Positions 25,047 to 33,947 are shown, numbered from the stretch's first letter. The stretch is DNA of 64,000 nucleotides from Variovorax paradoxus NBRC 15149 (GCF_001591365.1 NZ_BCUT01000005.1:310001-374000); one strand, 5' to 3'. Notes: generated by a model from the letters alone, not told the origin. Translations and numbers: made by a program.

Positions 25047-25754
25047 ATGTCCACCAAAGCTTCAGTACGCAAGACCAGTGCCGCCAACTCCCGCGAGCAC
25101 AGCGTCGACGAGATTGCCGAGAAGATCTCGGCGGCGATCCTCGAGCACCGGCTCGCGCCGGGCACCAAGCTCGGCGAGGACCGGCTGGCCGCGATCTTCG
25201 CCACCAGCCGCGCGAAGGTGCGCGAAGTGCTGGCCCGGCTGGCGCACGAGCAGATCGTCGAGCTGGTTCCGCAGAAGGGGGCCTTCGTCGCCAAGCCGAC
25301 CATCGAGCAGGCGCAGGACGTGTTCGAGGCGCGCCGGCTGATCGAGCCGGGCGTTCTGCGCCGGCTCGTCCGCACGCTCGACGACGTCAAGCGCCAGCGC
25401 CTGCGCCGCCACATCGACCTGGAGGCCGAGGCGCGCAGCCGCGACGACAAGCGCGCCATCGTGCGCCTGTCGGGCGAATTCCATGTGCTGCTGGCCGAGC
25501 TCGCCGGCAACTCCGCGCTGGCCCGCTCGATGCGCGAGCTGTCGGCGCTGACCTGCCTGATCATCTCGCTGTACGACGCGCCCACCGCCACCAGCTGCCG
25601 CGCGGACGAGCACGAGGAAATCGTCGCGGCGGTGAACCGCGGCGACGCCCAGCGCGCCGAGAAGCTGATGCTCCATCACCTCGACCACATCGAGCAGAGC
25701 CTGAAGCTGGACAGCAGCGCGGAAGAAGCCGATCTGGAGAGCGTGTTCAGCTGA
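25047..25754 (+). CDS. GntR-family regulator, FadR/FCD subfamily
   Basis: A 235-residue regulator with an N-terminal winged helix (VDEIAEKISAAILEHRLAPGTKLGEDRLAAIFATSRAKVREVL in pieces) and an all-helical FCD ligand domain. The FCD metal-binding residues are plausible in FHVLLAELAGN and at the C-terminal LMLHHLDHIE. It comes 63 bases after the racemase-like gene on the same strand and probably controls this operon. The 12-bp repeats at 19163-19222 are its most likely target, by inference from position and motif style. Confidence 0.87.
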   Translation: MSTKASVRKTSAANSREHSVDEIAEKISAAILEHRLAPGTKLGEDRLAAIFATSRAKVREVLARLAHEQIVELVPQKGAFVAKPTIEQAQDVFEARRLIEPGVLRRLVRTLDDVKRQRLRRHIDLEAEARSRDDKRAIVRLSGEFHVLLAELAGNSALARSMRELSALTCLIISLYDAPTATSCRADEHEEIVAAVNRGDAQRAEKLMLHHLDHIEQSLKLDSSAEEADLESVFS

Positions 25755-25773
25755 CGGTGCGGCCGGCGGCGCC

Positions 25774-26667
25774 ATGAAGCTCGACTCCACCACCGTCCAG
25801 CTGGTCCTGTGCATCGCCGAGGAAGGCAGCATTTCCCGGGCTGCCGACCGGCTGAACCTGGCGGTGGCGGCTGCCTCCAAGCGCGTGAGCGACCTGGAGG
25901 CGCAGCTGGGCGCCAGGCTGTTCAAGCGGGTGGCGCACGGCGTGCTCGTCACCGAGGCCGGCAACCGGCTGATGGCGCACATCCGGCAGATCGACAACCT
26001 CATCGGCCGGCTCGAGGGCGATGCCCAGGTGCTGGGGCGCGGGCAGGACGGGCGCATTCTCATCGGCGCGCCGAAGGCAGCCATCATCCAGTTCCTGGCG
26101 AAGGACATCGCCCGGCTGCGTGACGCCTACCCGCAGATCACGCTGAAGATCCTGGAAGAGAACAGCAAGATCGTGCAGCAGCTGCTGCGCGACAAGGTGA
26201 TCGACGTCGGCATCTACGAGAAGAAGAGCGGGTTCCTGGACCTGCCGAAGTTCGACTACCGGCAGGACCGGCTGGTGCTCGTGTACAGCCGCCGGCATTT
26301 CCAGTTTGCGGCGCAGCGGCCGGTGGGCATCGACGACTTCCTGGACCTGCCGGTGGTGAGCCTCGGCAAGGGCTCGGCGATCCTGTCGGCCTTGCAAGGG
26401 GCCTACCGCAGCCGCGGCCGGTCGTTCCCCAACAACTTCTCGACCAGCGGCTTCGACACCATGCTGGCGCTGGTGCGCCATGGCCTGGGTGTGGGCCTGA
26501 TGCCGCCCGAGGTGCTGCGCAGCTTCCATCCGGAAGACGACCTGGGCTCGGCCGAGATCGAGGGCGACTGGCACCAGCGCGCCTATGTGCTGTCGTGTGT
26601 CGAAGGCCATGCGCAGGAGCAGACCTTGCGCAACGTGGTGGCCCAGCTGATCGGCATCAGCACCTAG
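25774..26667 (+). CDS. LysR-family transcriptional regulator
   Basis: A 297-residue LysR-type regulator: N-terminal HTH (TTVQLVLCIAEEGSISRAADRLNLAVAAASKRVSDLE) and a periplasmic-binding-protein-like effector domain (GRILIGAPKAAIIQFL onward). It starts 19 bases after the GntR gene and 133 bases before the Bug-type binding-protein gene. Its orientation is the same as the genes it may control, which is less usual for LysR systems. The intergenic hairpin at 26751-26768 could be part of its binding region. Confidence 0.88.
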   Translation: MKLDSTTVQLVLCIAEEGSISRAADRLNLAVAAASKRVSDLEAQLGARLFKRVAHGVLVTEAGNRLMAHIRQIDNLIGRLEGDAQVLGRGQDGRILIGAPKAAIIQFLAKDIARLRDAYPQITLKILEENSKIVQQLLRDKVIDVGIYEKKSGFLDLPKFDYRQDRLVLVYSRRHFQFAAQRPVGIDDFLDLPVVSLGKGSAILSALQGAYRSRGRSFPNNFSTSGFDTMLALVRHGLGVGLMPPEVLRSFHPEDDLGSAEIEGDWHQRAYVLSCVEGHAQEQTLRNVVAQLIGIST

Positions 26668-26692
26668 AAGAAGAAAGCAGCGTTCCTGCGGC

Positions 26693-26719
26693 CCTGGCTT
26701 CGCGGATCACGAAGCCAGG
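26693..26719 (+). terminator. Stem-loop after the LysR gene, possible terminator
   Basis: A perfect 10-base stem (CCTGGCTTCG with CGAAGCCAGG) and 7-base loop, 25 bases after the LysR stop codon. No T-tract follows, so it is either a weak or factor-dependent terminator or an RNA end-stabilising hairpin. Confidence 0.4.
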
Positions 26720-26750
26720 CATGCCTTCCACATTCTTGCGACGTCCTCTG

Positions 26751-26768
26751 CGCTACGGGAGAGTAGCG
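26751..26768. promoter_or_regulatory. Short inverted repeat upstream of the Bug-type gene
   Basis: CGCTAC-GGGAGA-GTAGCG, an 18-base inverted repeat 33 bases before the start codon at 26801. It could be an operator for the adjacent LysR protein or a leader hairpin; the sequence does not decide. Confidence 0.3.
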
Positions 26769-26800
26769 GCACTACTACAGCAGAGACAGAGGACGCACAC

Positions 26801-27775
26801 ATGAAACGCCGAGACTTCATCGCGGCCAGCGCCGGCGCGCTGGCCGCGCCCTGGGCCCTGGGAGCCACGGAGCTGCCCAAGGGCATCGTCAAGATCTACG
26901 TGGGCTGGGCGCCCGGCGGCGGCACCGACGTGTTCGCGCGCATCGTGGGCCAGCAGCTGTCGCAGCTGTGGGGCCGCTCGGTGGTGGTCGAGAACAAGCC
27001 CGGCGCCACCGGCGCACTGGCTGCGGACTTCTTTGCACGCACCCGCTTCACCGAGGGCGTGAACCTGCTGATGGCGCACGTCAACACGCATGCCATCTCG
27101 CCGCACATCTTCAAGAGCATCAGCTACGACCCGCTGAAGGACTTCGCGCCCATTGCCATGGTCGGTGCCACGCCGCACATCCTGGTGACCCGCGCGAAGA
27201 ACTCCGCCGGCTCGGTCAAGGAAGTGGCCGAGCAGTGCAGGCAAAGCCCGGGGAAGATCAGCTTCGGCTCCTCCGGCACGGGATCGGTGCAGCACCTGGC
27301 GGCCGCGATGTTCAACATGGCGGCCGAGGTCAAGAGCATCCACGTGCCCTACAAGGGCTCGGGCCCGATGCAGACGGACCTGATCGGCGGCCAGATCGAC
27401 TACAGCTTCGACACCATGACGGCCGCCACGGCGCAGGTCAAGGCCGGGCGCATGGCGGGCATCGTGCAGACGCGCCTGCAGCGCGCCAAGGGCTTTCCTG
27501 AAATGCCGACCATGGACGAGCAGGGCTTCAAGGGCTTCGACGTGTCCAGCTGGTATGGCGTGGTGGGCCCCAGGGACATGTCCAGGGACCTGGCCCTGCA
27601 GATCAATGCCGACATCAACAAGGTGCTGGCGCTGCCCGATGTGGTGGCGCGCTTCGATGGCTATGGCGTGGAGGACGGCGGCGGATCGGTCGACAAGTTC
27701 GCGGCCTTCATGGCTGCCGAGTTCAAGAAATGGGGCGAGGTGGTGCGCACCGCCAAGGTCACCGAGGAGGGCTGA
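26801..27775 (+). CDS. Tripartite tricarboxylate transporter (Bug/TctC-type) substrate-binding protein
   Basis: A 324-residue periplasmic binding protein of the Bug family, greatly expanded in Burkholderiales. The N-terminus MKRRDFIAASAGALAAPWALGA looks like a Tat-type signal (twin Arg), followed by VKIYVGWAPGGGTDVFARIV and KPGATG, which are Bug hallmarks. No TctA/TctB membrane partners are adjacent, as is usual for orphan Bug genes. It stands directly before the CoA-transferase gene (4-base gap), so it probably recognises the acid that is then activated to a CoA ester. Confidence 0.88.
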   Translation: MKRRDFIAASAGALAAPWALGATELPKGIVKIYVGWAPGGGTDVFARIVGQQLSQLWGRSVVVENKPGATGALAADFFARTRFTEGVNLLMAHVNTHAISPHIFKSISYDPLKDFAPIAMVGATPHILVTRAKNSAGSVKEVAEQCRQSPGKISFGSSGTGSVQHLAAAMFNMAAEVKSIHVPYKGSGPMQTDLIGGQIDYSFDTMTAATAQVKAGRMAGIVQTRLQRAKGFPEMPTMDEQGFKGFDVSSWYGVVGPRDMSRDLALQINADINKVLALPDVVARFDGYGVEDGGGSVDKFAAFMAAEFKKWGEVVRTAKVTEEG

Positions 27776-27779
27776 AAAA

Positions 27780-28961
27780 ATGAACCACGCGCGACAACTG
27801 CCGCTGCAGGGCATCCGGGTGCTGGACGTGAGCCAGGTCATGGCCGGGCCGTTCGCCTGCATGCTGCTGGCCGACCTGGGCGCCGACGTGATCAAGGTCG
27901 AGCCGCCGGGCGGCGACCAGACCCGCGGCGCCATGGGCTTCAAGATGAAGGGGCCGGACAGCATGGGCTTCCTGAACATGAACCGCAACAAGCGCTCGCT
28001 GACGCTGGACCTCAAGAACGAGGAGGACCGCGCGTCCTTCTACAAGCTGGCCCGGACCGCCGATGTGATCGTCGAGAACTACCGTCCCGGCGCGGTGCAG
28101 CGCCTGGGCATCGACTACGAGTCGATCAAAAAGATCCACCCGAAGATCGTGTACGTCAGCATCTCCGGCTTCGGCCAGAGCGGCCCCTGGGCCGAGCGGC
28201 CGGGCTTCGACCTGATGGCGCAGGCCATGTCCGGCGTGATGAGCGTGACCGGCTACCCCGGCGAGAAGCCGGTCAAGGCCGGCGTGCCGGTGGCCGACAT
28301 CGGCTGCGCGCTGTTTGCCACCTATGCGCTGCTCGCGGCCTACATCGGCGCGCAGAAGTCGGGCGTGGGCCAGCACATCGACGCCTCGCTGTTCGACGCG
28401 GCCATGGCCTTCTCGGTCTGGGACATGTCCGCGTACTGGGGCACGGGCGTGCCGCCGGCGCCGCTGGGCACCAGCAACAAGATGAGCGCGCCCTACCAGG
28501 CGGTCAAGGCGCGCGACGGCTACTTCGTGATGGGCGCGACCAACCAGAAGCTCTGGACCCGGCTGTGCGAACTGCTGCAGCGGCCGGACCTCGCCGCGCA
28601 CCCGGACTACGCGAGCGTGTCGCAGCGCCTGAAGCACCGCGAGGCGCTGATCGAGGCGCTCGAACGGGAGTTCGGCCAGCGCGACAGCGCCGACTGGATC
28701 GACGCCATGCTGGCCGCCGGCATCCCGGCCGGCCCCATCCTGTCGTATCCGGAGGCCTTCGAGGGCGAGCACGGCAGGCACCGCCGCATGTGCATGGAGA
28801 TCGACCATCCGATCGAGGGCAAGGTCAAGAACATCGGCTTTCCGGTCAAGCTGCTGGGTACGCCGCAGCAGGTGCGCCGGCATCCGCCGCTGCTGGGCGA
28901 GCACAACGAGGAAATCCTGGCCGAGATCAACACGCCAGCCGGCGCGGCGGAGGCCTTGTGA
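27780..28961 (+). CDS. CaiB/BaiF family (class III) CoA-transferase
   Basis: A 393-residue CoA-transferase. It has GIRVLDVSQVMAGPFACMLLADLGADVIKVEPP at the N-terminus, the catalytic Asp in VADIGCALFATYALLAA, and a GPILSYPEAF-type C-terminal segment. It moves CoA from a donor acyl-CoA to a carboxylic acid through an aspartyl-CoA intermediate. The ATG at 27780 lies in a run of A and just after the Bug gene. It overlaps the crotonase gene by 4 bases (GTGA), so acid activation and the crotonase step are coupled. Confidence 0.9.
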   Translation: MNHARQLPLQGIRVLDVSQVMAGPFACMLLADLGADVIKVEPPGGDQTRGAMGFKMKGPDSMGFLNMNRNKRSLTLDLKNEEDRASFYKLARTADVIVENYRPGAVQRLGIDYESIKKIHPKIVYVSISGFGQSGPWAERPGFDLMAQAMSGVMSVTGYPGEKPVKAGVPVADIGCALFATYALLAAYIGAQKSGVGQHIDASLFDAAMAFSVWDMSAYWGTGVPPAPLGTSNKMSAPYQAVKARDGYFVMGATNQKLWTRLCELLQRPDLAAHPDYASVSQRLKHREALIEALEREFGQRDSADWIDAMLAAGIPAGPILSYPEAFEGEHGRHRRMCMEIDHPIEGKVKNIGFPVKLLGTPQQVRRHPPLLGEHNEEILAEINTPAGAAEAL

Positions 28962-29716
28962 GTTCAGCTGAATGCGTGCAGCTCCGCGTTCACGCCTCGG
29001 GCGTGGCCGAGATCGTGATCCATCGCCCCGAACGCCACAACGCGATGACGCGGGAGATGTACGAGGCGCTGCTCGAGCGCATCGGCGCGTGCGCGCGCAA
29101 CCCGGCGGTACGCAGCGTGCTGTTCAAGGGGGCGGGCGGCAAGTCCTTCATCGCGGGCACGGACATCGCCCATTTCAAGGGCTTTCGCGGCGGCCGCGAC
29201 GGCATCGCCTACGAAGCCTTCGTGGAGCGCGTCATCGATGCGGTCGAGCGCATCGCGGTACCCACTGTGGCCGTGATCGACGGCTGGGCCGTGGGCGGCG
29301 GCCTGGCCCTGGCCACGGCCTGCGATTTCCGGGTCTGCAGCGACGCCTCGCGCTTCGGCGCGCCGATTGCGGGAACGCTGTCCAACACCTTGTCGTCGCG
29401 CAACATCGCGCGGCTGCAGGCCGCCCTGGGCGTGCCGCGGGTCAAGCGGATGCTGCTGCTGGCCGACCACCTGACGGCCGAGGAAACGCTGGCCTGCGGC
29501 TATGTGCACGCCGTCTGCACGGCGGGCGAACTCGATGCCGCTGCGCATGCGCTGGCAGTGCGGCTCATGGCGCTGTCGCCGGTCACGCACAAGGCCGTGA
29601 AGGAGAGCATCCGCCGCCTCGTCGTCGAGCAGCGGCTGGACGACGATGACCTGGTCGAGGAGGTGTATGGCAGCCAGGCATTTCGCGACGGTGTGGCCGC
29701 TTTCATTGGCCGATGA
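28958..29716 (+). CDS. Enoyl-CoA hydratase/isomerase (crotonase) family protein with atypical active site
   Basis: A 252-residue crotonase-fold protein, translated from a GTG that overlaps the CoA-transferase stop. The oxyanion-hole segments are present (FIAGTDIAHF and VGGGLALATACDF). However, the two catalytic glutamates of true hydratases (GGGCEL and FGQPE) are replaced here by GGGLAL and FGAPI. A plain hydratase reaction is therefore unlikely; crotonases with such sites act as isomerases, hydrolases, decarboxylases or lyases. It is the last gene of the set. Confidence 0.83.
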   Translation: MSSAECVQLRVHASGVAEIVIHRPERHNAMTREMYEALLERIGACARNPAVRSVLFKGAGGKSFIAGTDIAHFKGFRGGRDGIAYEAFVERVIDAVERIAVPTVAVIDGWAVGGGLALATACDFRVCSDASRFGAPIAGTLSNTLSSRNIARLQAALGVPRVKRMLLLADHLTAEETLACGYVHAVCTAGELDAAAHALAVRLMALSPVTHKAVKESIRRLVVEQRLDDDDLVEEVYGSQAFRDGVAAFIGR

Positions 29717-29883
29717 CGGCGAATATCGATGCCTGATATCACCCAAATGGGGTAACCAGCAGGTCAGTTTTTAAATCACGCAGCTTGTAAACGTATTAAA
29801 AAAGCTAACAGCGGATTCGAAAGTCATGTAATTCTTAAGCATAACTTGTCTCGATGCCGGCCCAGATTTTTGAAGGATTCAAG

Positions 29884-30783
29884 ATGATTGGAGACATCTT
29901 ATTGCCACACGCGAGCTTGAAACGCTCGGGTGCTTACTTCGAATCGGGACTCGAACGCAAAACCGACGCCATTACCGCCAATGCCACTTATTTTGGAAAT
30001 GCGCAGTGGGCGCAGGAATATCTGGATTTCTGCCACCGCGATGCGCATTTCAGGAGCCGGTGGCTCGCGGCTGCCGGCGACTGGACCGACAAGGTGGTCA
30101 TCGACCTGGGCTGCGGGCCGGGCAACATCTTTGCCACCCTCGGCGGCAAGCCGCGGCTGCTGATCGGCGTGGACGTGGCGCCCGGCTCGCTGGAGCTGGC
30201 GGCCAAGCTGGGCTACACGGCGGTGCTGGCCGATGCGGCCTACACCCCTTTTCGCTCGCAGGTGGCGGACATCGTTGCCATCAATGCGTCGCTGCACCAC
30301 TGCGACGACATGGCCGCCGTGCTGCGCGAGGGGGCGCGGCTGGTGAAGCCGCATGGCCTCCTGGTCACCGACCATGATCCGCAGCTCACCGCCTGGGATT
30401 ACAAGGGCCTTGCCAAGCTGATGTGGGATGCGCGGCTGTGGGTCTACCGGGCGATCGGGCATGGCTTCCACAAGACCGGCAGCCAGCAGTCGTGGGGGCT
30501 GCGGACCGAGGTCCATCACCAGCCGGGCGACGGGGTCACGAAGGAATTCTTCCATTCGACGCTGGAACCGCTGGGCTTCGAGGTGAGCGTCTACCCGCAC
30601 AACCACCAGATCGGCGCCGATGCGCTGCGCGGCGTGGTGGGGCCGGCGAAATGGAAATACCGGCTGGGCAACATGCTGTCCGGCCGGCGGCCCTCGTCGC
30701 CTACGAGCGCGCTGTCGCTGATGTGCGTGGCAAGGCGCCGCGGCGATCCCGCAGCGGCTGTGGCGGCGGTCCCGGACCGCTGA
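29884..30783 (+). CDS. Class I SAM-dependent methyltransferase
   Basis: A 299-residue protein with a SAM-binding motif I (VVIDLGCGPGNIFATLG), motif II acid (LIGVDVAPGSLELA) and motif IV-like VADIVAINASLHHCDDMAAVLREGARLVKPHG. The ATG at 29884 has GAAGGA six bases upstream and was preferred to an ATG at 29854. The preceding 160 bases are markedly AT-rich and probably hold its promoter. The C-terminal third (DYKGLAKLMWDARLWVYRAIG) is not assigned to any substrate. It may modify the polysaccharide made by the adjacent genes, but there is no direct evidence. Confidence 0.8.
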   Translation: MIGDILLPHASLKRSGAYFESGLERKTDAITANATYFGNAQWAQEYLDFCHRDAHFRSRWLAAAGDWTDKVVIDLGCGPGNIFATLGGKPRLLIGVDVAPGSLELAAKLGYTAVLADAAYTPFRSQVADIVAINASLHHCDDMAAVLREGARLVKPHGLLVTDHDPQLTAWDYKGLAKLMWDARLWVYRAIGHGFHKTGSQQSWGLRTEVHHQPGDGVTKEFFHSTLEPLGFEVSVYPHNHQIGADALRGVVGPAKWKYRLGNMLSGRRPSSPTSALSLMCVARRRGDPAAAVAAVPDR

Positions 30784-30845
30784 TCCCGAGGTTCTCACAC
30801 CCGGTTAGCACCGCGAAGCCGCCCGGAGCGCGGCGCAGACACGAT

Positions 30846-30859
30846 CGGTATCGTTACCG
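30846..30859 (+). terminator. Small hairpin after the methyltransferase gene
   Basis: CGGTA-TCGT-TACCG with a following ATCTTCCTTTT run, 62 bases after the stop codon. The 5-base stem is short, so this is only a weak terminator candidate. Confidence 0.3.
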
Positions 30860-30969
30860 AATCTTCCTTTTGCCCACTTGCCGACGGCTGCGCGTTCAAA
30901 TGCCGGAGGGCCCGGCGAACCGCGCTTTGGCGTGCCCCGCTGAGGGCTTCCCAGGGGAAACCCGAGCCT

Positions 30970-31002
30970 CGCATCAGTCCGCATGCCTGATGCGGCCTTT
31001 TG
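30970..31002 (+). terminator. Intrinsic-terminator-like hairpin
   Basis: CGCATCAG and CTGATGCG form an 8-base stem around a 9-base loop (30978-30986), followed by GCCTTTTGT. The better of the two hairpins here for ending the methyltransferase transcript; alternatively it sits in the leader of the next operon. Confidence 0.45.
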
Positions 31003-31252
31003 TGGTCAATGGCGCGCTATCCGACGCCAATGTAGGACTTTTACCCGACCATCGGTGTTGCCGGAATGTGAATTCAGCACATCTTGTTTCGCACCGAAGC
31101 AGTCCTGACCAGGGTTTCGACGTACCTTGATATTGCACCGCAACATGCGGACGCAGGCCTGTGGCTTGGCGTCGGCTTGCTGCGGGCGGTCTTTCAATCT
31201 TGGTGTCGCGCCGCTTGTGGGCGGCGCTACGTGGTTCTCACGAGAGGTGGCT

Positions 31253-32554
31253 ATGCGTGTGTCAAAACCGGATTCGGTTCTCTTTTCTCTTCGCCAGCGG
31301 CGCATCGCTGGCGCCGCGAGCGCTCGCGCCCTGGGCCGGAACGGCCGGCGAAGGCAATCGGGCGCCTTCGTTCCCAAGCTGGCGGCCTATGCGCTGCTGG
31401 CCTTCGTGCTGTGGCTGATGATTGCCACGCTGGTCCAGCCGCTGCTGTCTTCGCAGGCCACCCGCGCCGTCCTGCAGGCGCCGGTGGGGCTGATCACTTC
31501 GCCGATCAACGGCGTGGTGTCGCAGATGGTGGTGCATGCGCGCGACAAGGTGGAGCCCGGCACCATCGTGGCCACGGTGCGCAACCCGACCGTGAGCCAG
31601 GAAATCCTCACCACCCTGAGGTCGCAGCGCCTGTCGCTGCAAAGCCAGCTGGCCCAGCTCGGCAACCAGTACAAGTCCGACAACCAGGAGATGCGGTCCG
31701 TCGGGCAGGAAGCCGGCGTGCACCGCGAGGCCTCGCTGGCGCAGGCCTGGGAGGCCTGGCAGATCGCCCGGCGCCAGCGCGACGTGGCGCACAGCGTGGT
31801 GGAAGAGCAGGAGAACAAGGTCCGCACCAACCAGGCGCTGCTGGAGCAGGGCGCGATCAGCGAGCAGGTGATGAACGCCTCGATGGCGCAGCTGAACACG
31901 GCGCGCGCCAATGCCGCGGTGGCGGAACAGTCCTTCGCGGGTCAGGCCCAGACGGTGGCGAGCGCCGGGCAGGGTGCCTTCGTGGGCACCGGCGGCAGCA
32001 ACCTGTTCCAGACGCTCGCCAGCCGCCGCGAGGCGCTGCGCAACAGCGTCGGGCGCGCCCAGCAGGACGCCACCGCCATCTTCAAGCAGCTCAAGGAGGT
32101 CCGCGACCTCGAGGAAGAGGAGCGCCGCCGGGTGGAGAAGCTCTCCTTCTATGAAATCAAGGCGTCCCAGGCCGGGCAGGTCCACTCCGTGCTCGCACCC
32201 GAAGGCGCGTATGTCACGGCAGGTGCCTCGCTGGTGCGGGTGACCGATTGCAGCCGGCTCGGCGTGGTGGCGGTGTTCCCGGCGCGCGTGGCCAAGCGGC
32301 TGGGCATCGGCTCCGTGCTCGACGTGAAGCTCGACGATTCCGCCAAGTCGATGCCGGCGCGCGTGGAGCAGCTGCTGCCCGTGGCCTCGGATGCGCTGCA
32401 GAGCACCTACAGCGTGCCGTTCCCGTATGCCGAGCAGGGCTCCATCTACGCCGTGGCCCGCATCGAAGGCAAGGAGCCGCAGGAGGCTCCGCCGGACGGC
32501 GGCAGCAACATGTGCGCGCCCGGCAAGGTGGTGTCGGCCAGCCTCAGGTCCTGA
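31253..32554 (+). CDS. HlyD/Alg44-like periplasmic membrane fusion protein
   Basis: A 433-residue inner-membrane-anchored adaptor. One transmembrane helix (about residues 43-64, AAYALLAFVLWLMIATLV) is followed by a first half lipoyl/barrel motif (INGVVSQMVVHARDKVEPGTIVATV), a long coiled-coil hairpin (about 110-290, rich in Gln, Ala and Glu) and a second half motif (ASQAGQVHSVLAPEGAYVTAGASLVRVTD). Such proteins bridge an inner-membrane synthase or pump to an outer-membrane TolC-type channel. A good GAGAGG site precedes ATG 31253. It is the first gene of a three-gene set with a glycosidase-like protein and a GT2-TolC fusion. Confidence 0.85.
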   Translation: MRVSKPDSVLFSLRQRRIAGAASARALGRNGRRRQSGAFVPKLAAYALLAFVLWLMIATLVQPLLSSQATRAVLQAPVGLITSPINGVVSQMVVHARDKVEPGTIVATVRNPTVSQEILTTLRSQRLSLQSQLAQLGNQYKSDNQEMRSVGQEAGVHREASLAQAWEAWQIARRQRDVAHSVVEEQENKVRTNQALLEQGAISEQVMNASMAQLNTARANAAVAEQSFAGQAQTVASAGQGAFVGTGGSNLFQTLASRREALRNSVGRAQQDATAIFKQLKEVRDLEEEERRRVEKLSFYEIKASQAGQVHSVLAPEGAYVTAGASLVRVTDCSRLGVVAVFPARVAKRLGIGSVLDVKLDDSAKSMPARVEQLLPVASDALQSTYSVPFPYAEQGSIYAVARIEGKEPQEAPPDGGSNMCAPGKVVSASLRS

Positions 32555-32597
32555 GCGCAGGCGCCAATGCACCCCTTGCATGCATCGGAACAGAACC

Positions 32598-33947
32598 ATG
32601 TCGGTCTTCCCGTTTTCCCGGCCCCTGGCGTCCTGCCTTGCCGCATCGATGGCACTGGCCTTGCCGCTGTCCGCAGCGCTCGCCCAGCCGTCTGCGGGCC
32701 GGCCGCCCGGCCCGCAAGCCGCCAGCGCCACCCAGCAAACGCTGGCGCGGCAAAGCTGCGAGGGGCTGCGGCGCGCGGTGGCGGAGGACCAGAAGGGCGC
32801 GGCTTCCGGACCGCTGTTCCTGGCCAGCTACCGCGTCGCCGACCCGAAGCAGGGCACGCCGCTGGAACCTGCATTGGCGGGCGCCGCCTTCACCTATGAC
32901 AACGCGCTCGCGGGCATCGCGCTCCTGGCCTGCGGCGACGCAGCCTCGGCCCGGCGCATCGGCGACGCGGTGGTGCGCGCGATGGAGCGCGACCCGAACA
33001 CGGCCGACGGGCGCGTTCGCAACGCCTACCGCGCCGGCCCGATGACCGAGGAAAAGGCCGCGCTGCCGGGGCGTTGGGATGCGGCCAAGAACCAGTGGAT
33101 CGCCGATGCCTACCAGGTGAGCACGGCCACCGGCAACGTGGCCTGGGCCGCCTTGCTGCTGCTGAACCTGAACGAGGCCGAGCCTTCGCCCGCCTACCTG
33201 GCGGGCGCGCGCCGGCTGCTCGGCTGGATCGAGCAGCGCACCCGCGCGCGCAACGCCCCCGACGGCTACAACGGCGGCTGGTACGGCTGGGACAACGCGC
33301 AGCGCGCCCAGACCTGGAAATCCACCGAGCACAACATCGACATCGCGGTGGCGGCCGCCTGGGCGGCGAAGAGCGCCGGCGGCGAGGCCGAAGCCGAACG
33401 CCGGCAGGCGCGCACCGCGCTCGAATTCGTCAGCCGCATGTGGAACGCATCGGAGCAGCGCTTCAACATCGGCACCAAGGAAGACGGCGCCACCATCGCC
33501 ACGGATGGCTCCGGCCTGGATGCCCAGCTGTGGCCGCTGCTGGCGGCGCCCGAGGGTTCCTGCCCCTGGATGCGCGGGCTCGACTGGGTGGAGAAGCACC
33601 ATCGCTTCGGCGAAGGCTACGGCTTCTCGCGCAGCCCCGACGGCATCTGGACCGAGGGCACCGCCCAGGCCGCCGCCACGCTGGTGGCGCGCAAGGGCGC
33701 GGCGCCCGAAGCCCTGTGGCAGCTGCTGGCCTCGCAGCGCGCCGGCAACGGCCTGTACTACGCCACCCCCAGTGCCCGCATATCGACGGGGCTGGCCATC
33801 GGCCCCGACTCGACCGGCGCCGACTTCTTCTACTACCGCTGGCCACACTTGGGCGCGACTGCCTGGATCGCGCTGGCCGCCACGGGGTTCAACCCCTTCA
33901 CCGGCAAGACCGCCGCAACAGGAGCTACGTCACCATGTCCCACCTGA
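32598..33947 (+). CDS. Exported (alpha/alpha)6-type glycosidase-like protein, function unknown
   Basis: A 449-residue protein with a Sec signal peptide (about residues 1-31, ending ALAQ). Its body is a series of helix pairs with Gly-Trp-Tyr motifs (YNGGWYGWDN, STEHNIDIAVAAAW, DGIWTEGTAQAAATL, FFYYRWPHLGATAWIALA) that look like an (alpha/alpha)6 toroid, the fold of many polysaccharide hydrolases and lyases. I cannot name the family. It overlaps the start of the GT2 gene by 13 bases. In cellulose, PNAG and alginate systems a periplasmic hydrolase or lyase is encoded beside the synthase, and this protein is well placed for that job. Confidence 0.7.
   Translation: MSVFPFSRPLASCLAASMALALPLSAALAQPSAGRPPGPQAASATQQTLARQSCEGLRRAVAEDQKGAASGPLFLASYRVADPKQGTPLEPALAGAAFTYDNALAGIALLACGDAASARRIGDAVVRAMERDPNTADGRVRNAYRAGPMTEEKAALPGRWDAAKNQWIADAYQVSTATGNVAWAALLLLNLNEAEPSPAYLAGARRLLGWIEQRTRARNAPDGYNGGWYGWDNAQRAQTWKSTEHNIDIAVAAAWAAKSAGGEAEAERRQARTALEFVSRMWNASEQRFNIGTKEDGATIATDGSGLDAQLWPLLAAPEGSCPWMRGLDWVEKHHRFGEGYGFSRSPDGIWTEGTAQAAATLVARKGAAPEALWQLLASQRAGNGLYYATPSARISTGLAIGPDSTGADFFYYRWPHLGATAWIALAATGFNPFTGKTAATGATSPCPT

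Larger units (their letters stand above)
30784..31252. other. Intergenic region before the exopolysaccharide-type operon
   Basis: 469 bases without a credible gene between the methyltransferase and the membrane-fusion-protein gene. It carries two hairpins (30846-30859 and 30970-30994) followed by T-rich stretches, and a GAGAGGTGG ribosome site just before 31253. No riboswitch (including c-di-GMP classes) was recognised. Confidence 0.55.

Noticed and set aside
30784..31252. A c-di-GMP riboswitch before the polysaccharide operon
   Set aside because: No GEMM-type conserved core was found, only simple hairpins.
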